64,000 nucleotides of DNA, from positions 7,660,659 to 7,724,658 of the forward strand of contig CM044962.1 in NCBI GenBank assembly GCA_024516035.1, given 5' to 3'. The position numbers and the translations under genes were made by a program. This document shows, piece after piece, positions 32,501-44,257 of this stretch. Numbering within the stretch: position 1 is the stretch's first letter; the number at the start of each line of letters is the position of its first letter. The DNA comes from Bactericera cockerelli (lineage: Eukaryota > Arthropoda > Insecta > Hemiptera > Triozidae). The notes under the pieces were generated by a model. That model did no database searches, had not been told where the DNA came from, and saw only the letters and a program-made list of their open reading frames with translations.

Positions 32501-34924
32501 TTGAGCATTAACCTTGCCTGATAGTTAGCTTCTACTAAAGAGTGTTATTATTATTATTTTGAAGGATAATTTCTCGCAAGAAAACCTGTTCTCTGCTTTG
32601 GGCGTTTTTGTACACTATTAGAGGGGTCATGTTTTCTTTTCAGGCCTTACCAAGAAGAAACGGAGAGTATGATGAAATTTATCAAGAAACATCCATTTGT
32701 TCTGTCCGGAAATTTCCAAGGCGGGGAAATTGTCGCGAGTTATCCCTTTGACAACGCGGACAGTACTGAAGAACAGGAGGGGGCTGTGAGTTTAACTTCG
32801 GATAATGATATCTTCGAGAAGTTGGCCAGGGATTATGCTCAACGAAATCGGATGATGGCACCCGGCAACGTGTGTGGTAAATCTTTCCCAGATGGAATAG
32901 CAAACGGAAACTCTTGGAATAAAAAACGAGGAAGTAAGAGGAAATTTTCTTTAATTATTTTATTTTAAAAAAAATTATCATTAATAGTCTTGTAAGATTT
33001 TAATGTTGTTTGATTTAACGTCGCTTTCAACTGCATGGACATATTACGACGGGGGTGTTACTCTCCATTCGCAGGAAACTCACAAAGCTGCTACCCACAT
33101 TAACCTCACACAGTCTGAGTTGGGCCAGAATGCCAGAATTTGATGTATTTTTTTTTTTTTTTTACTATCAATATTGTACATATATAATGATTATCCCGTC
33201 CCGATAATGATAATGGTTGATCCCGTAAACTGGTGTGATATCAAACGACTTTCCTTATCACTCGAAAATAAGTCAAAATCCGTAACTGGTGAATCAACGG
33301 TAACAGTGAGCTAAAATTAATGTTAAATTTGTAATTAGCACCTCAAAATCATTGGATTTGTTAGGTTACAACTCCTATATAAGATGAATAGTAAAAAAGT
33401 TAGTCCGAGCGGGACCCCCCAAAATATACCGATTATTTGTGGCCAGGTTTCAAAAAATTCAAGATATCCGAAATTGATGGAAGTAAACCCTTGTTCATAT
33501 TTTATTATAAAAAAAAATGTTGTGCTCTGACTTTTTTGCATCTTTGACCAACCCAAAGGAACGGCCCTTGCGGCCGCTTTTTGCGGTCCTGTACTGCTCT
33601 GGTAGAATTAAAGAGGGTTTGACTTATCTGGAATACTTTTTTTCTTCCACCACCATTGTAGCTGTATTTCTTTCACTCAGGTATGCAAGACGCAAACTAC
33701 CTCCTATCCAACTGCTTCGAAATCACCTTGCACCTCAGCTGTTGCAAATGGGCCCCACCGTCTGATCTTCCTCTCTATTGGGCCGCAAACCTGCCATCCA
33801 TGCTCAACTTCATCGAAAGCATCCACCAAGGAATCTTCGGTCTGGTGAAGGACAAGGAAGGCAAACCTGTCAAAGGAGCTTCTGTGGAAGTGAAGGGAAA
33901 ACACAAATCTATTAAGACGACTGAAGACGGAGAGTACTGGAGGCTGCTGGTCCCGGGGTCCTATGAGGTGACAGTGCGCGCGCCTCCCACCTTCATAGAG
34001 AAGACCAAACAGGTGGATCTGACAAAGGAGCCTCATGTCCAACTAGATTTCGTTCTGGCCCGACAAAGTGTCTCTGGTACAGTGGTGAATGATGATAATC
34101 GCAAACCAGTTGTTGGAGGCCTTATCAAAGTCTTTTCAATTGAATTGGACGAAGAAATTAGCGACGATATCAAGGTGCAGGACGGAAAGTTCGGGATGAT
34201 GCTGAGTGCGGGGAAGTATCTCATCATGGCGAGTGCCCCCGGCTGCAGAGGTAAGTACATGCCAGTAAGTGTAACCGAAGAGGAACCTGTCCAAATTGAC
34301 TTTACTTTGGTTCGTCAAGGTGTCTTTGGTTATGTGAAGCACCCTACAGGACCCATTCCAGACTCTGTCATCGAAGTACGAACGAAGGATAAGTCAACTG
34401 ATGGCGGTCGCTCCTTGGTTCGGAATTTCCCGGTGGAAGAAAGCGGAGAGTACTGGCTCAGGCTGGACGATGGTATTTATTATATCAATTCAAAATCCCC
34501 TGCATTCACATCTAAGTCAAGAGAAGTGCAGTTGAACGCAACACAAAGAAGTGTTAGACAGGATTTTTATTCGTATTTTGAACTTGTTGCGTTTGACGAA
34601 AAACCGATTGTAGTTCAAAACCGAGTGACAACCAAAAACGGATTCGAACCGCTGAGGAATTTGCGAGGTATCATCGGCCATGTTAAAAATAAAGAAGGCA
34701 TACCTGTGAAAGGGGCTGTTGTCAGAATTAAAAGAAAAGGAGAGGAAGACATAGTTGTGAAGACAGATGGAAGAGGAGTGTACCAGAGACCCCTGTTTAT
34801 TGGGAAATATCAAATCATAGCAAGTGCCCCAGGCTACACCACTGAGACAGGTGAGGTGGATATAAGAGAAAAGACTGGTGTTCTTCAGCTTTTATTTGAC
34901 TTAAAGCAGAATGGAAAAAAATAG
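29565..34924 (+). CDS. Carboxypeptidase D/E-like pseudoenzyme A (M14 fold, four transthyretin-like domains)
   Basis: Exons: 29565-29951, 31883-32100, 32644-32933 and 33681-34924; phases agree and total 712 residues. The ATG at 29565 is preferred to 29517 because it starts a signal peptide (MIQTFLIVLFLSSVFSAKS). The M14 N/E-subfamily fold is clear from NINGDETVGY, PTLNPD, ELDEDFPD, PFVLSGNFQGG, MQDANYLLSNCFEITLHLSC. Key residues are changed: first zinc His is Asn119, second zinc His is Gln227, catalytic Glu is His316, and the Asn-Arg pair (NRNFPD) is Asp190-Glu191; Glu122 and the Tyr of DANY remain. It should be unable to hydrolyse peptides. Four transthyretin-like domains follow (starting near residues 348, 430, 516 and 633), each opening with G-hydrophobic-G-hydrophobic-V; known members normally have one per catalytic domain. 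Introns carry repeats; the frame has no breaks. Confidence 0.85.
30770..31530 (+). repeat. ACTTCCG-type dispersed repeat, long copy
   Basis: It is the fullest copy of the family seen at 18855. It includes an internal duplication of about 140 bp (CGTGAACGGTACTCCC...TACATAGGCTATTTATATTGCC twice). It lies in intron 1 of gene A; a truncated copy precedes it at 30425-30600. Confidence 0.65.
32131..32560 (+). repeat. hAT end and SINE III/VI tails in intron 2 of gene A
   Basis: CAGTGATTCCCAACCTGTGTG at 32131 looks like one terminus of a hAT element; the other end was not found. Family III SINE tails (GCATTAACCTCGCC...AAAGAGTGTTRTTATT) lie at about 32240-32325 and 32500-32560. A family VI fragment (ACTATAAACAGAG) lies between them. 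Confidence 0.5.
33008..33140 (-). repeat. 5S-type SINE tail (minus strand)
   Basis: The minus strand holds only the shared SINE body (TGGGTGAGGTTAATG-like, GAATGGAGAG, AACGTC). The 5S head is missing. It lies in intron 3 of gene A. Confidence 0.5.
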
Positions 34925-34968
34925 TTCAGAGCTCCTAATTCAAAAGGTTGTTTCAATTTTTAAATTTA

Positions 34969-35215
34969 TTTTATTTTTTATTTATTTATTTACACTTTAT
35001 TAGTAGGACATATTATATACAACACAAATAATTACAAATTAAAATACAATATAATAGAAGAAAAAAATAAAGAAAAAATAAATCAAACACCTCGGCCTAG
35101 GTGTGGAGACAGCCCGGCAGAGTGTAAGGTTACGGAAAACATATAAATATATACATAATATGTGTCCTAACTAAAGGGCGGGGTTACTGCCTTTGGCAAT
35201 CTCTTACACCTATTA
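34969..35215 (-). repeat. Dispersed repeat unit at the 3' end of gene A
   Basis: The minus strand reads ...TACAATATTT-type A/T-rich sequence with ACACAAATAATTACAAATT on the plus strand. Near-identical sequence starts at 56295, where it breaks exon 4 of gene C. An imperfect palindrome CACCTCGGCCTAGGTG (35088-35103) and GACAGCCCGGCAGAGTGTAAGG follow, also present at 47128-47204 and 49946-50015. The end (GGGCGGGGTTACTGCC, GGCAATCTCTT) is shared with 56580-56625. Confidence 0.6.
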
Positions 35216-35284
35216 TGTACGAATAAATAACACATTGATGACTTTAAATTATACAGGCACATTGATAACGGTGGTGATTGCCAG

Positions 35285-36184
35285 TTGTTGCAGGAGGACC
35301 TGGATTCAGTTAGTACTTGGTTAGCCAATATCAAATTACAATTTCATCCAAATAAATGTGAGGTCATGTCCATAACAAGAAAAAGAGCAATTTTACATCA
35401 TGAATACACAATAAATAATATCCATCTAATTAGAGTTACAATGAAAAAAGACCTAGGCGTTACCTTTCAACAAAATCTTAAATTTGATCAGCATACAAAT
35501 AATATTACCTCTGCTGCTAATAATACCCTAGGTCTTGTACTTCGTCATTCTAAATTCTTCAACGATTTTGACACAATTGTGACACTCTACACGGCCCTTG
35601 TTAGAAGTAAACTCGAGTATGCCGCCATTATATGGGCTCCAAAACACCAATGCCACATAAAAAAACTCGAGCAAATTCAAGCAAGGTTCGTGAGAGTGTT
35701 GTTTTTGAAATATAATGGTTTCTATCCTGCCTATCCAAATGCTATCTCATATTCAGATTTACTGGAAGAACTTTGTATAGGCAGGTTAGAAAGAAGACGA
35801 ATGTATTACCAACTAATTTTCATACATGGCCTCAGTAATGACACCATTATATGTCCAGGGCTAATTGAGAAAATACTGATTAAAGTGCCCAATTTACAAC
35901 TGTCACTGAGAGAACGACCACTAACTCAGTATTTTCATATACCAAGAAACTATTCTCCTGTGTACCTGGAATCACCACTTATCTCCTCTCTAATAATATT
36001 TAATAATTATTGTAACAGTGCAAATTTGGATCTCGATCTCACTTTGGAACAATTTAAACAAAGATGTAGGGAGGGCCTGGATATAGGTCTTTAGTCTGTA
36101 TGCAGTGTCCCTCAAACCTGTTTACGTAATTTCAGCATTATTGTGCGTGTAAACAGAGATGAAAAAAAAAAAAAAAAAAAAAAA
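35285..36184 (+). pseudogene. 5'-truncated LINE: C-terminal part of reverse transcriptase
   Basis: A 269-codon open frame (35285-36094) covers the region after the RT active site: [65 protein letters not shown] stop and a poly(A) stretch at 36162-36184 follow. The catalytic FADD/YADD block is upstream of the truncation, so the copy cannot be active. It belongs to the same family as 1-432. Confidence 0.85.
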
Positions 36185-36504
36185 GAGCAATGCATTATAA
36201 TTATGTATTTCTGACAAACCATCATCGTCCAAAAACAATCTTAATCTCACCACTGGTTGTTGCACACTATACGAGAACTACAGTAAAATTGTCTATACGA
36301 AGCTAGTATAGGCACCAACATCTAATATAAAAAGCGGGGAAAAATTGTTGCCGCCAGGATTCGAACCTGGATTATATATGGAGTACAAGTCGCACATGTT
36401 ACCTGAATCAAGTTGATTTCTGTAATCAAGAAATTCTAAGGTTAATTTGAGAATTCGAGAGACAAGAAAAGAAATAAAAACAATGTTAAAAAATCTGGTG
36501 TAAA

Positions 36505-36740
36505 CATCACACGACTTTCCTTATCCCCCAAAAAGAAGTCGAATTCCGCCACTGGTGACTCAACGGTAACAGATAGTTAAAAATCAGTGCTTAATTCGTA
36601 ATCAACACCTCAGAATCATTGGATTTGATATGTCGCAACCCCATCTAGGGTGAATAAAAAAGTTAGTCCAAGCGGGTCCCCCCCAAAATACCGGTAAATT
36701 GGGGCTGGGTACCAAAAAGTTCAAGATATCAAAAAAATGA
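36505..36740 (+). repeat. Dispersed repeat (same family as 28612 and 33228)
   Basis: It contains CACACGACTTTCCTTATCCC, GTGACTCAACGGTAACAG and AAGCGGGTCCCCCC in the same order as at 33228-33478. Nothing coding is visible. Confidence 0.6.
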
Positions 36741-36869
36741 TCAGAGTAAACCCCTATTACTTTTTTAATCCGAGAAAATGTTTTTGAAAAGAAAAAAAAA
36801 ATGAACTTGAAATTGTTGAAAAGATGTGAATATTCTTCTCATGTCTGTGTATTTATGACCCCCAAAAAC

Positions 36870-36960
36870 ATCACTTCGTGGTTACACAAATAAGAACGCC
36901 CCACTCAATAGAATGAGTACAATTAGCTAAAAATAAATGATAATACCCAGTAATAATTAT
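36870..36960 (+). repeat. Fragment of the 500-bp hairpin element family
   Basis: ACTTCGTGGTTACACAAATAAGAACGCC and TTAGCTAAAAATAAATGATA resemble one arm tip of the foldback element at 44559-45060. Confidence 0.55.
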
Positions 36961-37189
36961 TTTGTATTGTAATTTTATGCCGATTTTTTATTTCTTTTTT
37001 TAACAATTAATACGAGTGTTAAACTTGTATTGTAAATAAACTTTGATTAACCAATAACACGGGAAGAGAGGCATCTCCCAATAAGGTAGAATTATCTTAG
37101 GAAATGTATATTATAATGTGTAAATTATTATTGTAAAAATAAAGAAATATTTTTTCTTTATTCAATTTTTATTTTCTATTCAATTCAAA

Positions 37190-37482
37190 ATTCTCTCTCT
37201 CTCTATCTCTCTTTCTCTCACCTGTATTCTCTTTTTATATATTTATCTCTCACCTCTCTTCTCTCTCTCTCTCTCTCTCTCTTCTCTCTTCTTTCAATCT
37301 CATCTCTCTATCTCTCTCTTCTCTCTCTATGTTCTCCTTCTCTCTTCTCTCTCTCTTTTCTCTATATCTCTCTTTCTCTCTCTCTCTCTCTTTTCTCTAT
37401 ATCTCTCTTCCTCTCTCTCTTCTATCTATATCTCTCTCTCGCTCCTCTCTCTCTCTTATCTCTCTCTTCTCTCTCTCTGCTA
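37190..37482 (+). repeat. CT-rich microsatellite tract
   Basis: About 290 bp of CTCTCT with interspersed TAT, TTC and GT. Low complexity, noncoding. Confidence 0.9.
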
Positions 37483-38381
37483 CCTAGCAAATATTTGTAG
37501 AAAGTTTTATAAGGATATTTTCAAAAATTTGGAGCCATTCTCTCATACTTAGTAGATACTGTATTGTACTGCACTCTAAATAAAATATACTTATACTTAT
37601 ACCCACATACATTTTTTCCCCATTCAAATAGATAATATCTCAGTTTCTATGATTTTCTTTAACTTTTTGAGTGTTTATTTTGCAAGAAAGAGAGGACTAT
37701 AATTAGGTATATTATTTAATATTATATCTAATTATAATCACAAGGCTCTCATGTTTCCTCTTTCAATAACGATGGAGAGAGCTTTTGGTTCAGATAAGAG
37801 ATCGCCCGTAATTTGCCATTTATTTTAGAGTAACAGTTTAATTTATAAACCAACGTAATAGTTTAGTATACCCAGATTGTCCCAGATACCATCAGCCTAA
37901 CTAGTGACAAAGGCACGTTTAATAAACCTCGCAAAAGGTTTAGGTATGATATGTTGGTATAATCGCTAAAGTTAAGCAACGTTCAGCGTGGATAGGGCTT
38001 GGTGGGTGAGTCCAAACCCAAACTCAAACCCAAGAATCTCAAGATACAAACTCAGGGCCCAAACTGTGATGGATGTGGTTAATTTGAATAGCTGGTTAGA
38101 AAATTGCTGGTTCGAAAAGAGCTGGTTAGAAAATAGCTGGTTAGTTCTCAGCGAACGGGTTCTGAATCCCCGTCGAATCAGTAATTTGCTAAATAAATAA
38201 ATAAAATCCATTTGCAGGTGATCATTTTGATATAACTAAACCAACACTTATTCTCATTTACCTGGGTAAATAAATTATTTATATTTCTTCAATAACAACA
38301 AAAAACAATTAAACCCGCATAACAAATTTTTATTTACATTAAGCAGAATATCTAATTAAGTAGATGGTAACTTGTAAACGT

Positions 38382-38650
38382 TCCAGCCTCCGTGGCGTAA
38401 TGGTTGTGACTACTGCCCGTAGTCCAGAGGTCTCGAGTTCGACTTCCGGTTGGGGCAGACTTTTCGAAGAAAATTCTGTTCCCTCCAAAAACCGTGAGGC
38501 TGGCATATCTGGCTCTACCCAGGCTGGGTGAGGTTAATGTGGGTAGCTGGTACGATTCCCAGCGAATGGAGGGTAAAACCCCCGTCCTGACAATCTATCT
38601 CAATCAGGACGTTAAACCCAATAGAATCAACTGTTCACAATAGATCTAAT
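38382..38650 (+). mobile_element. tRNA-derived SINE, family IV
   Basis: The head has CCTCCGTGGCGTAATGGTTG and TCGAGTTCGACTTCCGG. The body has CCCAGGCTGGGTGAGGTTAA, AGCGAATGGAGGGTAAAACC and CAATCAGGACGTTAAACCC. Similar copies are at 39735-40075 and 44258-44545. The body is shared with the 5S-derived SINEs. Confidence 0.85.
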
Positions 38651-39133
38651 TTGGTCGCAGTGTTAATTATTAGGGTTTCACTGTAAATCCTGCAATAACA
38701 TGTAAACGTATTTTCTGGGAGGCGTTTTCCCGCGCAACGACCGTTTCGCTTGAAAATAGATTCTATGAATTATAGGATAGATGAACCCATAGATTCTCTG
38801 AGTGATATAGATATAATGTACATTTGATAAACTTCTAAAGTTAACGATAGGAGTTCCTTCGTAGAGTTATGAAAATCATCCCTGAACAGGATATTTGCTA
38901 CCTTGAGTCGTTTCTGAGATATTTGAGTGTGTCTTTTTAATGGGACACCCTGTATTATTTACTGGATCCAGAATACTACAATTAGCTAATAAAAATATTA
39001 TTGTTTATACTTTTGGTTGATGTTGAATAAATAAACAAAATAATTAAATTTAATGAGTCGTGTTATTTTAGCTGTCAAAAACGGTTGATTTTATAAGTGG
39101 GTACTTATACTCGTACTTGACCATTCGCTTACC

Positions 39134-39140
39134 TATAAAA
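39134..39140 (+). promoter_or_regulatory. TATA box of the repeat-peptide precursor gene
   Basis: TATAAAA in the context ACCTATAAAAGCCC lies about 220 bp before the start codon. The likely transcript start is about 39160-39175, leaving a 5' UTR of roughly 190 bp. Confidence 0.6.
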
Positions 39141-39356
39141 GCCCACATTTTGTGACCAAAGAGTATTTGTGAACAGTGTGGTGGCTTAGGGTTTAATTAA
39201 ACTCTAGGAAACTGAATAAATTTTAGTGAGTCAGTTCGGGTTTCAAGGCTTCTGAAGAAGCATTTACCCTTTTGAATCATTTTCAATTTTAATATTAAAT
39301 AATAAAAGTATTTATTTGCTGGAAACAGGACTGTAAGATCTGCATTTACAATAATT

Positions 39357-42300
39357 ATGAAGAAGGCAATGATAGTTCTGGGTTTCGTAACAGTACTTGT
39401 TGCACTGGTAAGATTCCTGGCTTTCTTCCTTAACGTCTTTTTAACAATTAGGTTTTTTTTTTAAGTGGGGTTTAACGTCGCTTTCAACTGCCATGGTCAT
39501 ATCACGACGGGGGTTTTACCCTCCATTCGCAGGAAACTCACAAACCTGCTACTCACATTGACCTCACCCAGCCTGAGTGGGGCCGGGAAAAGCCAGCGTC
39601 ACGAGAATTAGAATTTGAATGGTCACCCATCCAAGTCTTAACCTCGCTGGATGTCGCTTAACTTCGGTGTTCTGAAGGGAACCGGTGTATTCAACATGCC
39701 ATCGACGCTGGCTTAGGTTTTTTTAATTTGAGTGATCACACACCTTGTGGCTTAACGGTTGTGACTACTGCCCGTAGTCCAGAGATCCTGAGTTCGATCC
39801 CCGGTTGGAGCACAGTTTTCGAAACACGCCAGGCCGGCATTTCCGGCCCTACCCAGTCTGGGTGAGGTTAATGTGGGTAGCTGGTACGATGCACAGCGAA
39901 TGGAGGGTAACAAACACCCCCGTCCTGATCAGGACGTTAAACTCAAATAGAATGGTTGGCGTTAGGAAGGGCTTCCAGCCGTTAAAGAACGTGCTCAACC
40001 CTACCAACCTCAAACACGAGGTTGAACAATACCGACCTCAATAGCAGCATATGGTAGTATGGGATAAAGGCAAGTAAGATATATAGCCACCGAGTCTTAA
40101 CCTTCTGAACGTTGTTTAATTACTTTGTTATCTGACGAGAATTTTTGTTTGCAACGGGACATCGACGCTGGCTTTTATATAGAAGTTTTTCATTCGGGGG
40201 TTCTTACAAGCATATTATGAGACAGGAGGTTTTCATTATTTCCATTTTCCAATCAAACACCTCAGCCGAAGTCTTACGCCCTATAGTCTATAGGTACAAA
40301 GAAAGAGAAAGCAGAAGATCTATTCGTAGATATTTTTTTTTTTTTTTTTTTAAGGGATTAATAGTTTAATTGTATCTTCATACAACAAACATGTCATCGT
40401 TCTTCTCCCGACACATGGTGCCTACCAGGCTCGAGGCATTTCCACGCTGGACTGCCAATGATAGTCGTTGGCGTAAGAATTCCCCGGCCCTGGTATCACC
40501 ACATGTGATTTGTAATGTAATTAATTATTAAAATTAATTACAATAATTACATTACAATCCATTCAGCAAATTTATTACATTTATTGTTTCCTCTTTTCAA
40601 ATTCATCTTTGTTTTCTTTATTTATATATACGAGCAGTTTAACCCGTGCTTCGCTACGGTCGCTAGTGGAATGCTTGTAAACATGGCGTTTTCTCCCCCC
40701 GACTAGCGTCGTACTTGGAATCTCATTTCTTTCTCTTTTTTTTGGTTGAACGTCGCTTTCAACTGTAAAATGGTTGTATGTTTTACCCTCCATTCTCTGG
40801 AAATTCACAAACCAAGTACTCAAAGTAACCTCATCCAGTCTGAGTGGGGCCAGCAATAGCCAGCATCACGAGGGTTCGATTTTGTATAGTCACCCATCCA
40901 AGTCCTAACCGCGCTGGACATTGGTTAATTTCGGTGACAAAACGACAAATGGTGTATTCAACGTGCGATGAACGGATGCTGGCTTTAGAATCCTTGAATA
41001 GCCTTTGCTTTAAATCTGTAGCGGAACTTTAAATCTGTAGCAGAAAAAAGTTCAGACCACACTGACTTCTTGAAATCGAGCAGTTTACTGTACTTATCTT
41101 CATCATCTTTTGCACTTTCCCTTATGAGTGAGCAGTGGCGTAGCTAAACCTACATTTCGGGAGGGGGGGTTGAGAGAGAGAGACTACGTATATTTCATCG
41201 TATATATTTTGCAGGGGTTTCTTGAAAATTTCGGGGGGGGGGGGGGGGGGGGTTGTGCCCAAAACCACCCCCCTTTCTACGTCACTGTGAGTGAGAAGCT
41301 GAAAATTATAAAACATACAACTGGCCAAAGTTTTGCAAATTTGAAACAAAGGTAGCTTCCCAACATAACTAAGAAAAAAAAAAGTTAGTTTCCATGAACG
41401 GTATGGGTATAATTTATTATTTGTTGACATTAGGCTTATTATGATTTTTTTTCTTTAGTTTTTGCTTATTTTGAACGCCTTCAAAGGATAACTTTAATTT
41501 TCTGATTTTGAAAGTCCATCAAGAAAGACACCATGAATTAATTTTTTCAAAAAAAAAAAAAAAATCGAAAATTCACGTATGACATAGGCTGTTATTCTTG
41601 ACACTTATTGCTATTGCTTCACTTCCCACCCATCAGAAGGTGTGCCATACAAAGTATGGATAACCCTATAAACAAAACATACCAATCCAAAAAGACAAGA
41701 TAATCTAATGTGGCTGTTGGTTATGGCTTCAAAAATAAATAGCTTTAACAATCACAGATTTAATAATAATATTGAATTTCCTTTTTTTGTTGTGTACTTT
41801 GCAGGGGAGTTGTAAACTCACTGCTGATCAAATGAAACTTAGAAGAGATGACTCTGACCTAACACCGCAAGTATTGACAACCAGAGGGATTTTAGAGGAT
41901 ATACCTAAACATAATAATGAGCAAGATATTCTAAATAAAAAGGTACTGAAGAAGAGAGACGTATCAGATTCTGTTGAAACCCCATTAAAGAAAAGAGATA
42001 TCATAGGAGATGCATTCCAGACTCCAAAATTATTGAAGAAAAGAGACTTTTTAGAACAACCCACAAACGTACTGAATAAGCGAGATATTCTAAATAAAGT
42101 CAACTATCCACTAAAGAAACGAGAAATAACTTTGGTCACTGATATTAATAAGCGAGATCTTTCTGCCGACAATAATTTATTGAAAAAAAGAGACATTTTA
42201 GACCAAGCCTCAAACCTACTGAGTAAACGAGATGATATTGAAGAAAAGAAATTGATGTTATTGAAGAAAAGAGACATTTTAGACCAAGCCACAAACCTAC

Positions 42301-43226
42301 TGAGGCGAGATGATATAAATGTATTGAAGAAAAGAGACATTTTAGACCAAACCACAAACTTACTGAATAAGCGAGATAATAAAAATGTATTGAAGAAAAG
42401 AGACATTTTAGAACAAGCCACAAACCTACTGAGGCGAGATGATATAAATGTATTGAGGAAAAGAGACATTTTAGAACAAGCCACAAACCTATTGAGGCGA
42501 GATGATATAAATGTATTGAAGAAAAGAGACATTTTAGACCAAGCCACAAACCTACTGAGGCGAGATGATATAAATATATTGAAGAAAAGAGACATTTTAG
42601 ACCAAGCCACAAACTTACTGAATAAGCGAGATGATATAAATGTATTGAAGAAAAGAGACATTTTAGACCAAACCACAAACCTATTGAGGCGAGATGATAT
42701 AAATGTATTGAAGAAAAGAGACATTTTAGACCAAGCCTCAAACCTACTGAGTAAACGAGATGATATTGAAGAAAAGAAATTGATGTTATTGAAGAAAAGA
42801 GACATTTTAGACCAAGCCACAAACCTACTGAGGCGAGATGATATAAATATATTGAAGAAAAGAGACAATTTAGACCAAGCCACAAACCTACTGAGCAAGC
42901 GAGATGATATAAATGTATTGAAGAAAAGAGACATTTTAGAACAAGCCACAAACCTTCTGAGCAAGCGAGATGATATAAATGTATTGAAGAAAAGAGACAT
43001 TTTAGACCAAGCCACAAACCTACTGAGCAAGCGAGATGATATAAATGTATTGAAGAAAAGAGACAATTTAGACCAGGTTCCAAACCCGTTGAACAGAAGA
43101 GGCATAGATCCAATTCAATTGAAGACAAGAGCTATCTTTGCGCAATCCCCAATTGCAGTTGACGACAAAGCTGTAGAAGAGGCAGGCATAGCTAATTTAT
43201 CTGGTATTAAGAGAACAGATAAATGA
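39357..43226 (+). CDS. Secreted precursor with ~14 tandem dibasic-flanked peptide units
   Basis: Exon 1 (39357-39407) encodes the signal peptide MKKAMIVLGFVTVLVAL; after a 2.4-kb intron with four transposons, exon 2 (41805-43226) continues in phase 0 with GSCKLTADQ. AATAAA follows at 43381-43386. The 490-residue product has a short degenerate N-terminal set (DVSDSVETPLKKR, DFLEQPTNVLNKR) and then about 14 units of 21 or 22 residues. Each unit is KKR-DILDQATNLL-RR (or NKR/SKR)-DDINVL. Furin or prohormone-convertase cleavage at KKR/RR would release many near-identical acidic decapeptides and a hexapeptide. Two units (numbers 1 and 9) carry the longer spacer DDIEEKKLMLL, so a block of units was duplicated as a set. 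Cys is nearly absent. The 21/22-residue period also fits an amphipathic helical repeat, so a structural protein is the alternative. I recognise no named family. Confidence 0.8.
39470..39716 (-). mobile_element. 5S-rRNA-derived SINE (minus strand) in the precursor intron
   Basis: The minus strand reads from GCCAGCGTCGATGGCATGTT through GGATGGGTGACC and the shared body to GTTTAAC-type end. TTAGGTTTTTTT lies on both sides as a probable target duplication. Confidence 0.85.
39735..40078 (+). mobile_element. tRNA-derived SINE, family IV, with long tail
   Basis: Head CTTGTGGCTTAACGGTTGTG and B box GAGTTCGATCCCCGG; body CCCAGTCTGGGTGAGG and AGCGAATGGAGGG. The tail GGCGTTAGGAAGGGCTTCC...GAGGTTGAACAATACCGACC, found alone elsewhere, is attached here. 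Confidence 0.8.
40738..40985 (-). repeat. 5S-derived SINE, diverged (minus strand)
   Basis: The minus strand resembles the 5S-SINE: GCCAGCATCCGTTCATCGCA-like head, GGATGGGTGAC and the shared body. It is more decayed than the copy at 39470. Confidence 0.6.
41133..41287. mobile_element. Short hAT-type MITE in the precursor intron
   Basis: The ends CAGTGGCGTAG and (inverted) CAGTGACGTAG lie inside an exact 8-bp duplication TGAGTGAG (41125-41132 and 41288-41295). The 155-bp interior includes a G-run of about 20. Eight-base duplication and CAGTGGCGTAG ends are hAT features. It is a different family from the elements at 7254 and 55494. Confidence 0.85.
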
Positions 43227-43796
43227 ACTTTTCGGAAAGTCAAGAAGATGTTTTAAAAATGTTTCATGAAAAATAATTTTAAAAAATACATTACTATTTA
43301 TGTTTTGTTTTAGATAAGATAAAAATGATTTATTTTCGCCGAACGAAGACTACTGATTCTTGTAAGATTTTAAATAGATTAATAAACTACATAATTATAT
43401 GAATAATTTTGCATGCATGTACTTTAATTTCTATTTGTCTATAAAACTCAAACCTGTGTGTGTCTGACTGGCTGACTATCTTAGGGGTTGTTTACAATAC
43501 CACAGCCCAAACGGTAACAGATATTGAAATTTTCATGAGAGTTGACCCTCCCTAAACCACCGTCAAAATATCAAAAAAATTATCAAAATTAAAATATCTA
43601 TTACCATTTTCAAGATATCGGGATTTTCTGGTCTAATAATGATTTAAATAGGACGCCAGCTACGGGCAATAACCTCAACGGCGACAAAGTGCCGGGATTT
43701 AGCTAGTTTTCTTTTATAAATTAAATTTTGATTTCGATTTTTTCCTTTCTTTTGAACCCAGTTCTCCTCACTGCAAGGATACTTGTAAAAATTGTT

Positions 43797-43885
43797 ATAC
43801 CTTATAGCCACCGTTAGCGTGAGTTCGCGCTACGCATTGCACTCATGATAACCTGGGTTCGATCCCCAGCGGGTGGGATTTTTTC
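43797..43885 (+). repeat. tRNA-like SINE head
   Basis: CACCGTTAGCGTGAGTTCGCG and the B box GGGTTCGATCCCCAG are spaced like a pol III promoter. The body resembles none of the named families; a functional tRNA is not supported. Confidence 0.45.
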
Positions 43886-44110
43886 TGTTCGGTACTTGGA
43901 ATACTTGGATATTCGGGGTCCACTCATATTTCGTGAAGAAAATTTGCTGCTATAATGTGAGCAGCGACCAGTGGTGGACTTGTAGGAAAAAATAAGATAT
44001 TTGGGATATGAAAAATACGGAGAAGGCCTAAAATTCCGGCTACCCACTAAATTTGTGATATAATAACACAAAGAAACACATTTATTTTTCTTATATTAAT
44101 CGGAAGTAAT

Positions 44111-44153
<43 letters not shown>

Positions 44154-44257
44154 TGGCATTGGTTATTCCCTTATCATGGGAATTTGCCATACAGCCAATA
44201 TTTGTATTAAATCCTATGACCTATTACAATAATTTTTACAGTTTGTTACCAGACCTG

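Noticed and set aside
42104..43128. Two long antisense open frames (333 and 327 codons) opposite the peptide-repeat exon
   Set aside because: They follow the 63/66-bp repeat period, have no start context, and their translations (SLFFNTFISSRL...) are mirror images of the repeat. The plus strand has signal peptide, splice sites and AATAAA.
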